Assembly: GCA_009792885.1 (NCBI GenBank)
Contig: WMCF01000014.1
Coordinates: forward strand, 12,739,387 to 12,803,386
Reading direction: 5' to 3'
From: Eremophila alpestris peregrina
Lineage: Eukaryota; Chordata; Aves; Passeriformes; Alaudidae
DNA: 64,000 bases
In this document: in pieces, positions 13,301 through 24,390 of the stretch
Numbering within the stretch: the stretch's first letter is position 1
How the letters are laid out: each line of letters begins with the position of its first letter
Program-made: the position numbers and the translations under genes
The notes under the pieces: generated by a model
What the model saw: only the letters and a program-made list of their open reading frames with translations
Told to the model about the DNA's origin: nothing
Database searches by the model: none

Positions 13301-15724
13301 ATATGTTTTATAGAGGACAATCTGCCCTGCATGGTTTGCTTAGTGCTGGTTGTAGGTAATGGGGTGAATTTCTGTATTGGTGACCAGTGTGATGCAGATT
13401 TGTGCCTACAACTTGCATGCTTTAAATGTCCCATCTGTCTTTGAGTGTGAAAACAGGATAGTTGTGCTTAAGTGAGCATAAAATATTGTGTCTACTCTCT
13501 TCCTGGGCGGTGTTTGTGGAGGGTAGTGTATAAATGTTAGTTGGCAGTGGATTGCAGATTACAGGAGAAGCTTGGAGATGATAAAACACACCAAAAAAAG
13601 GGCCATGATTGTTTGGCACATAGTAAGAGTTGGGGATCTGAGAGAAGTTAATCTGATGAAATCATTACATGATGGGAAATTTGACTTCTCATGGTTAGGA
13701 TGTCAAAATAAAACTTCAGTGGTGCTTGGAAGGCTTTGCTGCACAGACAGCCTTCCCAAGGTTGGGTTCCTGTGCTGTGTTGGAGCAGTCTGTCCCACCA
13801 CACTGGTACTACAGCCAGAGAAAGGCTGCCCAGCCCACCCAGCCTCTGGCTGTGAGCTGGGCACATGCAGTTTCATGGGGGTGGGCACCCCAACTCTGTC
13901 CCCTCTCACCCTGCTTGTCAGTGCCTTACATTTCTTGCTGCTTGGTAGGGGAAATGGGTAAACTGTGGCTGGCTAAGAAACTTGCTCAGTCCACTGACAT
14001 GCAGTAAATAATGCATGCTCCTTAGTGGTTGCAAGCTTCAGCTTTTTGTTTGGGTTTTAAGTACCTCCGTTCCACTGTGAGCCTGCATTCTCTCTTACCC
14101 TTTCTTCAAGCTGCTTCATCCAAGCTATCAGCACCTCATTTTGTTTTCTGGAAGATGACATGTCTTCAGAAGGGTAAGTATTAGTCTGAGTAAGGTGGCT
14201 TCTTCCCTGAAAACAAGAATGCTGCTTCTCCAGTGGAGCTCATTTGCCAGAGGTATCTGTGCTTGGAATCCATTGTGTTGCAGTGTCTGTCCTTCAGCTG
14301 TGTGCTGTCTGTCTGCCAGAGCCTTTGGGTTATGTCAGAAACTCCCATTTGCTAATAAGCAGGATTAAAAGGCCGCTTCTGCTGTGTCTTAGTTTCGAAC
14401 TTGGAAACCCCAGAAATGCTGTAATTCAGAGTGAGAGATAAAACACATCATTGATGTCAGCTGAACACATTAAATCTGATATCCACCAGTGGCTTTATGT
14501 GCTATAAAAGTCAGTATCTAGAAATCATCAACTACAGAAGTCTATCCAAGAGATTACAAAGGGCTGTGTGTGACATGGCCTGCAGAGTGTTAGTGGGAGA
14601 CTGCAGGAGGAACAGGAGAGCCAGTAACCAGAGCTGGTCAGATAACCAGTGGCAGAGAGAAAGATGTTCACACTCAAGGGACAGCTTAATCTCCAAGTAT
14701 CATGGTAATATTAAGGAAATTTAGGAAAGACAGATAGCAGCTTGGACATGCTGCAGCAGCATTAATTTGCTTCTGTCCTGCTTGGATTGTTTAGTAGGGC
14801 AATCTGAATGACATTCTCCAGCAGAAGGATAAAACAGAGCCCAACAGCAGATAGAAGCTTTGGATCTATGAGAAGGAAATTATTTAGAACAAATCTGAAC
14901 CTCCTGCATAGCTCTTTCCTATGCTGCTCTGAATAGACACCTTGTTTTGATGTGGGTTTATTTGGCTTTTTTTTCTGGGAATACATATTCAGGTTCCTGA
15001 ACCTTTTTTATTTTATCTGACTGAAAGAATACTGAAAAAAATAATTCACTTATGGTTCCGGTTTTAAGATCAGACTTGCTAGCATTTTTTTGCATGCCCT
15101 GTGAGCCTGCATCAACTAACATCTTACCTGTAGGAGGGGTAGGATTAATTTTTTAATTGATTTAAACCTAAACTGGAAGTTTTCAGTTGGTTTGTGAAGT
15201 ACTACCAGGGATATCAAGAAAATTAAGCCTAGCTGGCAACCAATTTAATATATTTACTGTCTCTGTCTACAGGTTTGCCAGTATTTCATGCCAATAATCA
15301 TTGAAGTTAACTAATCTAAATCCACTGATAAATTCTCAGTTTCTACCAATTTATAGTGTCAATAAAGTCAGACACACAGCTTATTTGATAGCCTTGCCCC
15401 AGCATATATATATCTGCTGTAAGAATTACTGCTGCAGGACATTATTATACATTGCTTTCACCACGTCCTCCACAACGTCTGCAGTGCAAGAAGAAAAACA
15501 AATGATAAGCAGCAGATAAGAAAGAAGCAGTTCCTAAACTTTGTAAAGAAGTGGCTGTCTCGAGCCTCAACACAAATACTTATGAAAGGATGTGGTAAAT
15601 TGTAGGTTCTGAGTTCAGAAAGTTCCATTATAAGTTTTCATGCCAGGGTAGGATGGAGGACCACTTCTCCCCGACTGTGTGGCAGCAGTTGTCTGCCCCT
15701 GAAGAGGTAGATGAGCCTTTAATT
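10334..15724. other. intergenic or intronic DNA, no gene seen
   Basis: This is unique AT-rich sequence. A slightly GC-richer stretch at 13.57-13.96 kb is open in several frames on both strands, which is typical of low stop density, and none has convincing splice boundaries. Homopolymer A runs occur near 13097-13108. No RNA gene was seen. Confidence 0.5.

Positions 15725-15788
<64 letters not shown>
15725..15788. repeat. compound microsatellite (TG)11(TA)21
   Basis: A pure run of 11 TG units (15725-15746) passes directly into 21 TA units (15747-15788) without interruption. Long pure dinucleotide arrays like this are length-polymorphic. Two open frames reading across it on the minus strand (Tyr-Ile and Thr-His repeats) are artefacts of the repeat. 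Confidence 0.97.
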
Positions 15789-15791
<3 letters not shown>

Positions 15792-17816
15792 ACTGTATGT
15801 AAAACAGCAGCAGAGCTTCCAGGGCCAGCCCTTTGTCACCTCTGTTTCTTTCCATAGTCTTTGAAAGCCATTTACTTACCATGTGTCCTGCAGGACCCTT
15901 GTATTTCTGGTGTCCTTTACTGAGCTGGGAAGCTTTTGTGAGTGCCTTCTGCAGAGATCCAGGATTACAGCTCCAGCTTTCTGAATCACAGCAGGCAGAA
16001 TGAGCTATTCTGGCCTTTCACATCAAAGTTGTTGTCATAAGAGGGTTCAATAGTATATTTCCTGTTCTTGCTGCAGACACTGCTGCAAAAGTTGAGTCAT
16101 CAGCATATAAATACTTTCTTGGCCTCAGAATATCTGATTTTTTTGGTGTGTTCATTGGCTTCCCATTTCATTTCTCTTTCCGCACTTATTGACTCATCTA
16201 AGAATAATGAAATTGGGTTGCTGCCAATCATACTTCATATTGCTTCAAATGTAGGAATGCTAAGGCAACTCATAAATACTATCTTATCTGCCAGGAAATC
16301 CATGAAACCAAATTTCAAGTCATTCCTGTTCACAGCAGTAGCTTGAGCAAAAGACCTGGAATAGTTTTGGTAATAAAGTCTGGTGTCCTGTGGACAGTCT
16401 TGTGCTGTGCTCTCTCATCGTGCTTGTGAGCAAAGAAATTAAACTAAAGTCTGCTTCATGGAGAGAACAGGTTTTGTTCTGTTTTCTTGAAATGTTTATC
16501 AATCTGTCCAAACTCACTTGACAGGTAGAATTGACAAGGTCTCCTTGTTTTAAGAAAATGACAGTTCACTAACCAGCCTGATTTTCTAATTATCAGAGTT
16601 CAGTTATCTACACATGCTATTCATCTTTCAGGTGGTAAAAACAAGCTACTGTGATGGTCAAAGAAAGCATGAAACTTCTCTTTCCTTAGACACTTCATAG
16701 TTTGATGGAAAGCAAAAGTTTTTGCCTTATGGAAAAGGAATGCTATAGACAGTTCTTTCCATACCTTGTAATTGTCAAAATGGGACAACTTGACATATTA
16801 TTCTATTATTTCAATAATACGAAGACCTAAGCAAAGGAAGAATTTTAAATAAATGAGTCTATTCATATCTACGTATGGTTTTAAATTAAACTACAGTTTA
16901 AGAGTTATATCCATGAAAAGTTCAATTATGGTATTTTGCTTACTTTTTTCTCTAATTGTGTGTGTGTGTTATGTTTCCTCCTTGGCAGATTAAACATTTT
17001 CATTTCAAAATACAATGGCTGCAATTCACATGGTACTCTTACAAAAACAAATTTTGAGTCTCAATCGTTTCTATAGGCTGAAACTAATTTCCCAGAAAGG
17101 AGGATCAATGTGGCAGCCTCAGGAAGTGAGTACAGTGGCCCAAAGAGATTTAAAACTAAGGATGCTGCCTTTCTGTCACACATCCTTCTATTGACAGCTC
17201 TTGCTTGCACCAGCAGTGCTGCCATGAGACTGCCTGAAGGGAAGTTTGGGTGGCTCATCTGACTGAAACAGTGTTTTGGTGGGGTTCATTTTGGGATGGC
17301 TCCTGTTGCTGCGAGCATCTTTGCAAGGCAAGGGCTGATTTACGCCGCCTTGAACTGCCTGAGAGGATTTTGTGAGTTGTGTTTCAGCTTTTGTGACTAA
17401 GTTCCAACTTTCCAAAGCTGAAGTGCTTCTTGCTGGTAGAGCTTTGGAAAGGTCCTTACTCCACCATTTTATTTCCATTCCCAAGTTGCAGGGACATGCA
17501 ATTGAAATGCAAATACGTGACTGAAAACACATCTCTATTGTGCAAGCACTGTGGAGCAGAGCCATAAACTTGCTGTTTGAAGACCTCCACACAGCTCTGA
17601 AGCTGTAAGGTGAGGTGTGCTCAGGAATTGCAGAGCCAAGGTCACGGCCCATAGAGCAGGCAGGATGTTGCTAAACTGTAGGGTTTACTGCAGTGATCTT
17701 TACTGATCAGCTCAGGATTAGGGAATATAAAGGACATATAAAATTGCTGTCAACCTGTCCTTTCCTTTAGGCCAGTAACTCCTTTTTGATATATAGAGGT
17801 ACATACCTAATATAAC
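15789..17816. other. unique DNA with a possible conserved non-coding element
   Basis: No gene is supportable here. A short (TG)n run lies at 16957-16969. The portion at about 17270-17560 is more sequence-complex, is open for about 154 codons on the minus strand, and contains a perfect octamer ATGCAAAT at 17507-17514. It may be regulatory rather than coding. The minus-strand frame has no flanking splice signals that I trust. Confidence 0.4.
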
Positions 17817-18193
17817 CCTTTCCTTTCCTTTCCTTTCCTTTCCTTTCCTTTCCTTTCCTTTCCTTTCCTTTCCTTTCCTTTCCTTTCCTTTCCTTTCCTT
17901 TCCTTTCCTTNNNNNNNNNNNNNNNNNNNNNNNNNNNNNNNNNNNNNNNNNNNNNNNNNNNNNNNNNNNNNNNNNNNNNNNNNNNNNNNNNNNNNNNNNN
18001 NNNNNNNNNNNNNNNNNNNNNNNNNNNNNNNNNNNNNNNNNNNNNNNNNNNNNNNNNNNNTCCTTTCCTTTCCTTTCCTTTCCTTTCCTTTCCTTTCCTT
18101 TCCTTTCCTTTCCTTTCCTTTCCTTTCCTTTCCTTTCCTTTCCTTCCCTTCCCTTCCCTTCCCTTCCCTTCCCTTCCCTTCCCTTCCCTTCCC
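17817..18193. repeat. (CCTTT)n pentanucleotide satellite tract with assembly gap
   Basis: The plus strand is an uninterrupted pyrimidine array of CCTTT units (GGAAA on the other strand) from 17817 to 17910. It continues from 18061 to about 18143, then changes register to CCCTT units until 18193. The middle is an assembly gap. Strand-asymmetric purine/pyrimidine mirror repeats can form triplex (H-DNA) structures and often stop polymerases, which fits the gap. The apparent minus-strand open frame through the tract (Lys/Gly/Glu repeats) is a repeat artefact. Confidence 0.97.
17911..18060. other. assembly gap, 150 N
   Basis: Exactly 150 unknown bases interrupt the pentanucleotide array. The flanks are the same repeat on both sides, so the true array length is unknown and may differ a lot from the gap size. 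Confidence 0.99.
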
Positions 18194-21100
18194 TTTTTTA
18201 AAATGGGAGTTCAGTTTGCTGGTGGGCTCCAGGAAGTGCTGTTCATGTGGGTAGAACATGCTTCATCTTTCATGACCCCCAATCTGTCTCTTTTGTTAAC
18301 CATAAAAATCAGTTTAAAAAACAGCTGGCATGAGAGTGGGTGGTTTGGGTTCTTTATGGTTTTGGGGATTCTTTTCTCTTGTTGCTTACTTCCCTGATGC
18401 ACAGGCTGCTAAATTTCTATTTGTTAAGGAAGTTCAAAGGAGGAAGAAGTAAGTTCTGCGTCATTTAAGTTTGCCTTCATGCTTAGATCTGGTCAGAGCC
18501 AGCCAAACTCTGGGCAGTCAGCAATGTGAGCAAACATAAAGCAGATATCTAGAAAAGGACTGGGAGCTTTAAAGTCACATAAAGAGTTTGTTATAAACTT
18601 CTGCTTTGAAGACCTACAATATGACACATGAAAAAAATGTTAAATTCCATTAAAGGCTCTCATGAGATTTGTTACCAAATGTTAGCAAAAATTCAGCAGA
18701 ACATTTCAAGGGGTACAATTCAGAAGTTCCTATCATGCATTTGATGAAAACATCTTTAAATAGCCTAATTAGTGTGAAGGAGGAAACACTATACTTGCAC
18801 CAGATTGATAGTAAATGCAAATTTGTTTTTTGTAAGCATGTAGGAAAACAATGACTTTTAGTGAGAGCTTCATGGAAATATGTGATAACAGAAATGGTCT
18901 TTGCTTGGCAGTCTGACCAGTGCTCCCAAAGCATGTGGAAAGCAAATGACTAGATGTTTACACTGTGAAACACCAGGAAAAAATAGCAGTTTATGATCAG
19001 TATTCTTAATGGAGTACTGTGGGCATCCTGCTATTTCTAACTGTATTTGGTTTTCTTCAAGTGTTTCCCCTGGATTGGCTTGCATTTACTAAAGAGTATA
19101 TACACTGCTTATATATGTCTTCTGATACACTTCTGTCTTTCTCCTGTTCCTTCTGTATCCAGTGGCTTGAGAGGGGTTGTGTGAGTTTAGAAAGAAAAAA
19201 AATAAGGTTTAAGCGGCAGCACCGTGTCTTTTTCTAAATGCAGTCGTTTGAAACAAATGCCCTGCTTGGGGCCAGCTGAGGGAGAGAGCTGTCTCCCCTG
19301 CCCAGGCCTGCTCACAAGACAAATGGCTCCATTGTTTCTGTGGTGTGCAAATATCACCGGTCCTGGGAGGTCAGCACTGCACACACACTGAGTGGGTGCT
19401 TAAAGGACTTGGATGAAATACACATAGAAGATTTCCAAGATAAGGAGTCAATAATGGTGAGACTTCTGTACTCTCTGACTGTGTTTTGGTGGTACAGTGA
19501 AAACACAAAGCACTGAGTTGTGTAAACTTACTCATTCTGGTGGATCAAAATATGTCAAGCTGCTTTCTACCAGTAGGCTTGGTGCCAGACAAGGTATCAT
19601 TTTTCCCTCCACAGCCAGCCTGAAAACCTGAGGCTGCCATAAGCCTTCTGTCTTTTACAGAAATGCAGTTATGTTCCTGTGCCTTTATGTTCACACACTG
19701 CTCTCCAACGTGTGCTGTGGGTGACCTGGAGCTGGGTGGGTGTGGGGGCACAGGCTGGGGAACAGCACAAGGCTGGGATGGGATGGGTGAAGCTGGGCTG
19801 TGGAGGCTCTCCAGAGGACTGCAGGAGTCTGGGCCTAGGGTGAGGCTGAAGATAAGCTGTGGAGGAGCATAGGGATTTTTAATTTTAGTGCTATAAAGAT
19901 TATTTTTATTTCCATTTTAAAAACAGGAGTTGTCACAGGCACAAGGGCTTATGTAGCAGCCAGCAGGCTGATCAGGTATTAGGAAAAGGCACAGCAGTGC
20001 TGGTGAGCTGATGATCTCTGCTTTGGCTGTTACTGGTGGTGTTCTGCATTAGGGTGAAACAGTTCCGCACAGAAGATCAGTGGTTATGCAATTTTGGCAG
20101 ACTTCTAAGTTACGTTCCAAATAGAAAATGAAAAATCTTCCTGATGTATTTGATGTCACTGCCTGTTGCTCTGACCACGTGCTTCGTGGTGCAGCTTTGT
20201 GCTGTCCTTGAGTTACACAGATGGCTTCTGCTGTGTATTGCCCTTCATAATTAGCTGTCCTAGAACTGGAGCAAAACCATGCTAAGGAGTTTGGCATCTT
20301 AAAATGCCATATAATAAGATTTTGGAAGGACAGTCTCCACCCCTCAGCCCCCACCCTCAGCCTTAGGAGGAGAAATACTTCTCTCTGTTGTCCTGCATCT
20401 TTTGTAGTGGGAATTCCCCCTTCAGTTGTGTCGACTACAAATGGCACTTTACCAATACCATTATTGACTTTTATATTGCAGACAATGAAAAATCACTCAC
20501 TAACAGACTACATTGTTATGGAGGTTGTTTGGTATCTACGTAAAACACGGTTGGATGAGTTCTAGTGACATGTCAGTGTCTGCACTCAGCCTGAGACTCT
20601 ATAGAAAGCAGTTGTGGTGGGGGATTGCTGTCAGAATGAGACAATCCTGATGACAGGACTGAGTGGGCTCTTTTAATTCCACTGCAGCAAAGTGGTTCTG
20701 AGGACCTGCTTCCCCCTTATTCGAATAGAATTTATCTGACTCAAGGATTCCTACACTGACTAAAATCCAGGGGTAGAGAGGCAGCACCAGAACCATATCC
20801 AGAGTTAAATTTTTTGAAATCCTAATTTATCTGTATTTTCAGATACTTCTGCTGATCTTGTATTTCTTTAGCCCACCAGAAAGGGTATGTTTTCATAATT
20901 CTTCTTTGCAGATATGCATTAGAGTATAGAATTCTTTCTCATGCATGTTTTGAGTGAAAAATTAAATCCTTCCCTCCCTGTAATTTTATCACTCCTGTTT
21001 TTTTTAATTTATAAGGTCACTGCAGAGAGATTCTTTTTTTCTAAGGTGGGTTTTCTGGCCTTTTCTTAGGGACTTAGAGGAAGGGGAAAAACAATTGATG

Positions 21101-24100
21101 TAAGAGAATGATTTTCATTCCAGTAATTTTGATTCACTTGGCTCATAAGAAGAGCTTATTTCTTTGTTTACTTGGAAAGAATGAATATCAACACATAAAT
21201 AATCAGCTGGGAACTAGATTTCCAGGAGGAAGAATTTTCCTAGTCACTTTTCTGTTAATTCAAAGCAGTATCTTTTAAAATTGATGTAACTCACAGCCTT
21301 ATGATGATCACATTACTTTCCCTTAGGAGTCAACACAGACAAAAGTGTCTGCTTAGTTTCCAAACCAGAGGAGTGTTGTTGCCTCAGGTACTCAAGTTCC
21401 TACAGAAAAAAGCTTTCCATAGCTCTTGTAGCTGTACATGCTGACTGTATCTGTGTACCTGGGGAGTTCCATGCCAACTTTTGCAAAGTACCACAAACTC
21501 TTAGTCAGAAAGACATGGAAAAACAATTTACTGGACAAGCCTCCCAAAAGTGCTTCTTTTCCAGACAGTCTTTCACCTAGTTAAAGTACACAGACCTGAT
21601 GTGCTATAGCTGGAAGAAACTAACCACATCATAATATCTGAACTGGTTTTGCCCTTCTTTTCACTCTTGGAAAGATATGTAAGCTAACAGAACAACAGGG
21701 TTGACCCTTTCTTCAAATCCCATTGCAGTGCAATACTGAAGCCTCCTTCTGGAAAATCCTCTTGGGCTACTACATTGCAATCCCACTTTTCAGAATTTGC
21801 AAAACCTAATGTATTTAACTTGTTAACAGCATCCCACAGAATCTGAGGTCCCAGGGACAATCACTGTCCTTCACAGCTCAGGGATTTTGTAATACTCAAC
21901 AGCAGTAAAAGATTTGTCCAGGAGGAAGGCCAGGGGCACTGTTCGTGGACATCATCTGCAGCATTATCTCTTACAGCAATAAAACTTTGTTTTTAATGTT
22001 ATACTGCGAAGTGTGTTGCTTACATTATGCATAAGTCCACAAATGCTTTTATCAAGTACCTCAGATGTTCCAGATTACAAGCATGTTTTTGGGCTAAGTA
22101 CTTCTATTGGCTTGTTTCTTTATCATGGTTTCCTAACACTGGAAATAGATAGAGAAGCAGATTCATCTTCCTCAAACTGCTTGATGTGAGAAAATTATGA
22201 TTCTAGATTAAGCTATTATAAAAGGTTGCTGTGACCCAGAGATGTACAGCTTAGTTTACCATTTTCCAAGTTTAAAAGAATTAGCTGCCAGCAGGAGAAA
22301 CTTACTTTCTGCTTGCTTTTAAAGCATTTTGCAGAATGCAGTGCTGCTGGGTGTCAACAGACTTAGGAACACTTAAATAAATACAAGTAACCAGTCATCA
22401 CACTGGCTTCCAGATATTTACAGTAATAGTGCCAAAACCCCTCCTTCAGACACTGGACTTCTATAGCCTAATGAAGCAGGAGGTGCCAAGAATTTAGTAA
22501 CTTAGAGGATAAAAAGTTGGAGACAGAAGCTACAAGGGAACCAAGCCTTACAAGTGTACCTTGAATGCACTTGGGGCATTTGGGGGTGAGGTAGAGTTAT
22601 TGTCTGTGCAGAATACCTGAACAGAATTGCCAAGTTTTGAGTCAGCAGAGCACTACCAACTTTACACCTGAGGAATGTATTTTCTACCCAGACTGAGTTA
22701 AATGGAAAACCAACTTTAGTTTTGTAATAAGACTTGTGTGTGATTATTTAAAAAAAAAAAAAAAAAAAGCTAGATCCTCCTGAGTTGTGTTTTCATAATG
22801 GGAATTTATTTGTCTTTTAGTGGTACTTGAAATTGGCCAGAGTCTCTTGTTCAGCTGTTTCTGGACAGACATCCTTGGGGATGATTAATCTAAAGAGAGT
22901 TTTTGTAAGGTGTACAGTTGTCTGAGTTACAGTAAACCTACTGTTCAATGCTAGCATGAAATCTCACTGCCAGAACTGTGCTGGAATGTTCCATTTTTAA
23001 TTACTATTTAATTATAATCTAAAAAAAAAACCAACAAAATCTGTCCTTAGACTTCAGCTTGCTCAGTGGGGCAGCAGAGGTTGAGGCCTATGCAGGGAGA
23101 ATCAATGTGATACTTTTCCCCCCATTGTTTTGAACTTTGTGTTCATTTGCACGTGACATTACAAAGAATGAACACAAAATACTGCCAAGTCATGACTGTA
23201 ACAAATCTCCACCTACTTGCACATAAGGTGGTCAGGGATCAAGCTCAGGAATATTTACTCTCTGCAGCCTGTCAGTAGTGTGGCAAAAATACGAGCACAC
23301 ACCCTTATCCAGAATAATGTTAGGGCCTCATTCATGTTTAGCTGAACCTACTTTGGAAAGGGAAATACCTCGTGACATTCTTCAGTGGCCTCTATGGACA
23401 AATAAATAAAAGATTTAATGGAGCCTTCACAGTAGGGTATTGCAACTGAGAAGGACCCTGAGGACTGGGTTGTATAAATTAGGCAGAAGTGGGATATTTT
23501 CAGAGTTCCATAAGGGATGAGGAGGAGGTCTTTCATGCACACAGGTTCCTGGGGCTCTGAGGGAAAAACCCCTGCACCACGTTTAGCACAGGGAACATCT
23601 TTTCTCGTGTTTTGAGTCTGTGTGTGTGCATCCTATAGTCTGGCCTTGTTCCATCAAATACATTCCTCTGATTTGGACACTGGATAGTAAGGGCTTTTAT
23701 TTTGCCAGCAGGTAATTAATCGTGATAAACGTGCAAATTGTCTATTGTCTCAATAGGCTCTGTAGTGCCAAAAGGGTGCATGTGACAAAAAATACTCTGA
23801 TTAAAGGTCTGCAGTAGTAATGAGCACTGCAGCACTGTTCCTCACTGAGTCACTGAGAGCTGTGCTGTCAATTACCTGTGGATTAAGGACCAATGTGATT
23901 TGAGCTAGATCCCTTGTGACCTGAGTGGAAAGCCCCAAAGGGTTTTGTGGCACTGCCTCTTACAAATGCTCCATGACAGATCTGTTTTAAATTCTTATTC
24001 TTTCTCCTTTTTTTTTATTTTCTTTTTTTCTTAATTTTTTGAAAGAAAGTTAGACTTCAAAGTGAAGAACAGCCTAACTTGTTATGAATATGCCTTACAG

Positions 24101-24350
24101 TATATATCCTATGACTTTTTTTCCTTGTCCCATCCATTAGCCATCACTGTAGTTTCTGCACCTGGATGCTGGAGGGAAGGAGGTGGGGCAGGATGAGGGG
24201 GAAACAGATGATGCATGCCAGAAAGAAAAAGTAATTGTGGTGGTAAGAAGTTTTGGAAATTTGGAGAAAAAAAATCCTTTCCCTCACAGGCTTCCAACCT
24301 CTTTGGGCTTTATTGTTGGCCTTTCAGTGGTATTTGTGTGTGGGCATTGT

Positions 24351-24356
<6 letters not shown>
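18194..24356. other. intergenic or intronic DNA, no gene seen
   Basis: This is unique AT-rich sequence. A G-rich stretch at 19733-19800 has several GGG runs on the plus strand. A run of 19 A lies at 22750-22768 with no recognisable retrocopy upstream of it. Open frames here are short and lack paired splice sites. Confidence 0.5.
22750..22768. repeat. poly-A run, 19 bases
   Basis: A pure run of A. The preceding sequence shows no coding or SINE-like body, so it is called a simple repeat and not a retroposed tail. Confidence 0.9.
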
Positions 24357-24383
<27 letters not shown>

Positions 24384-24390
24384 TTGTGTG
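24357..24390. repeat. (TG)n microsatellite
   Basis: About 13 uninterrupted TG units (24357-24382) are followed by TTGTGTG. Three overlapping plus-strand frames read through it as Cys-Val repeats and are artefacts. Confidence 0.95.

Noticed and set aside
15615..15882. Two minus-strand frames with Tyr-Ile and Thr-His repeats
   Set aside because: They read through the (TG)n(TA)n microsatellite.
17188..17652. 154-codon minus-strand frame
   Set aside because: No reliable splice sites or domain. Its composition is unremarkable, and a regulatory explanation is at least as likely.
17807..18259. 150-codon minus-strand frame of Lys/Gly/Glu repeats
   Set aside because: It is the translated (GGAAA)n array with unknown bases in the middle and has no coding features.
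22750..22768. Poly-A run as a processed pseudogene tail
   Set aside because: No retrocopy body or target-site duplication is recognisable next to it.
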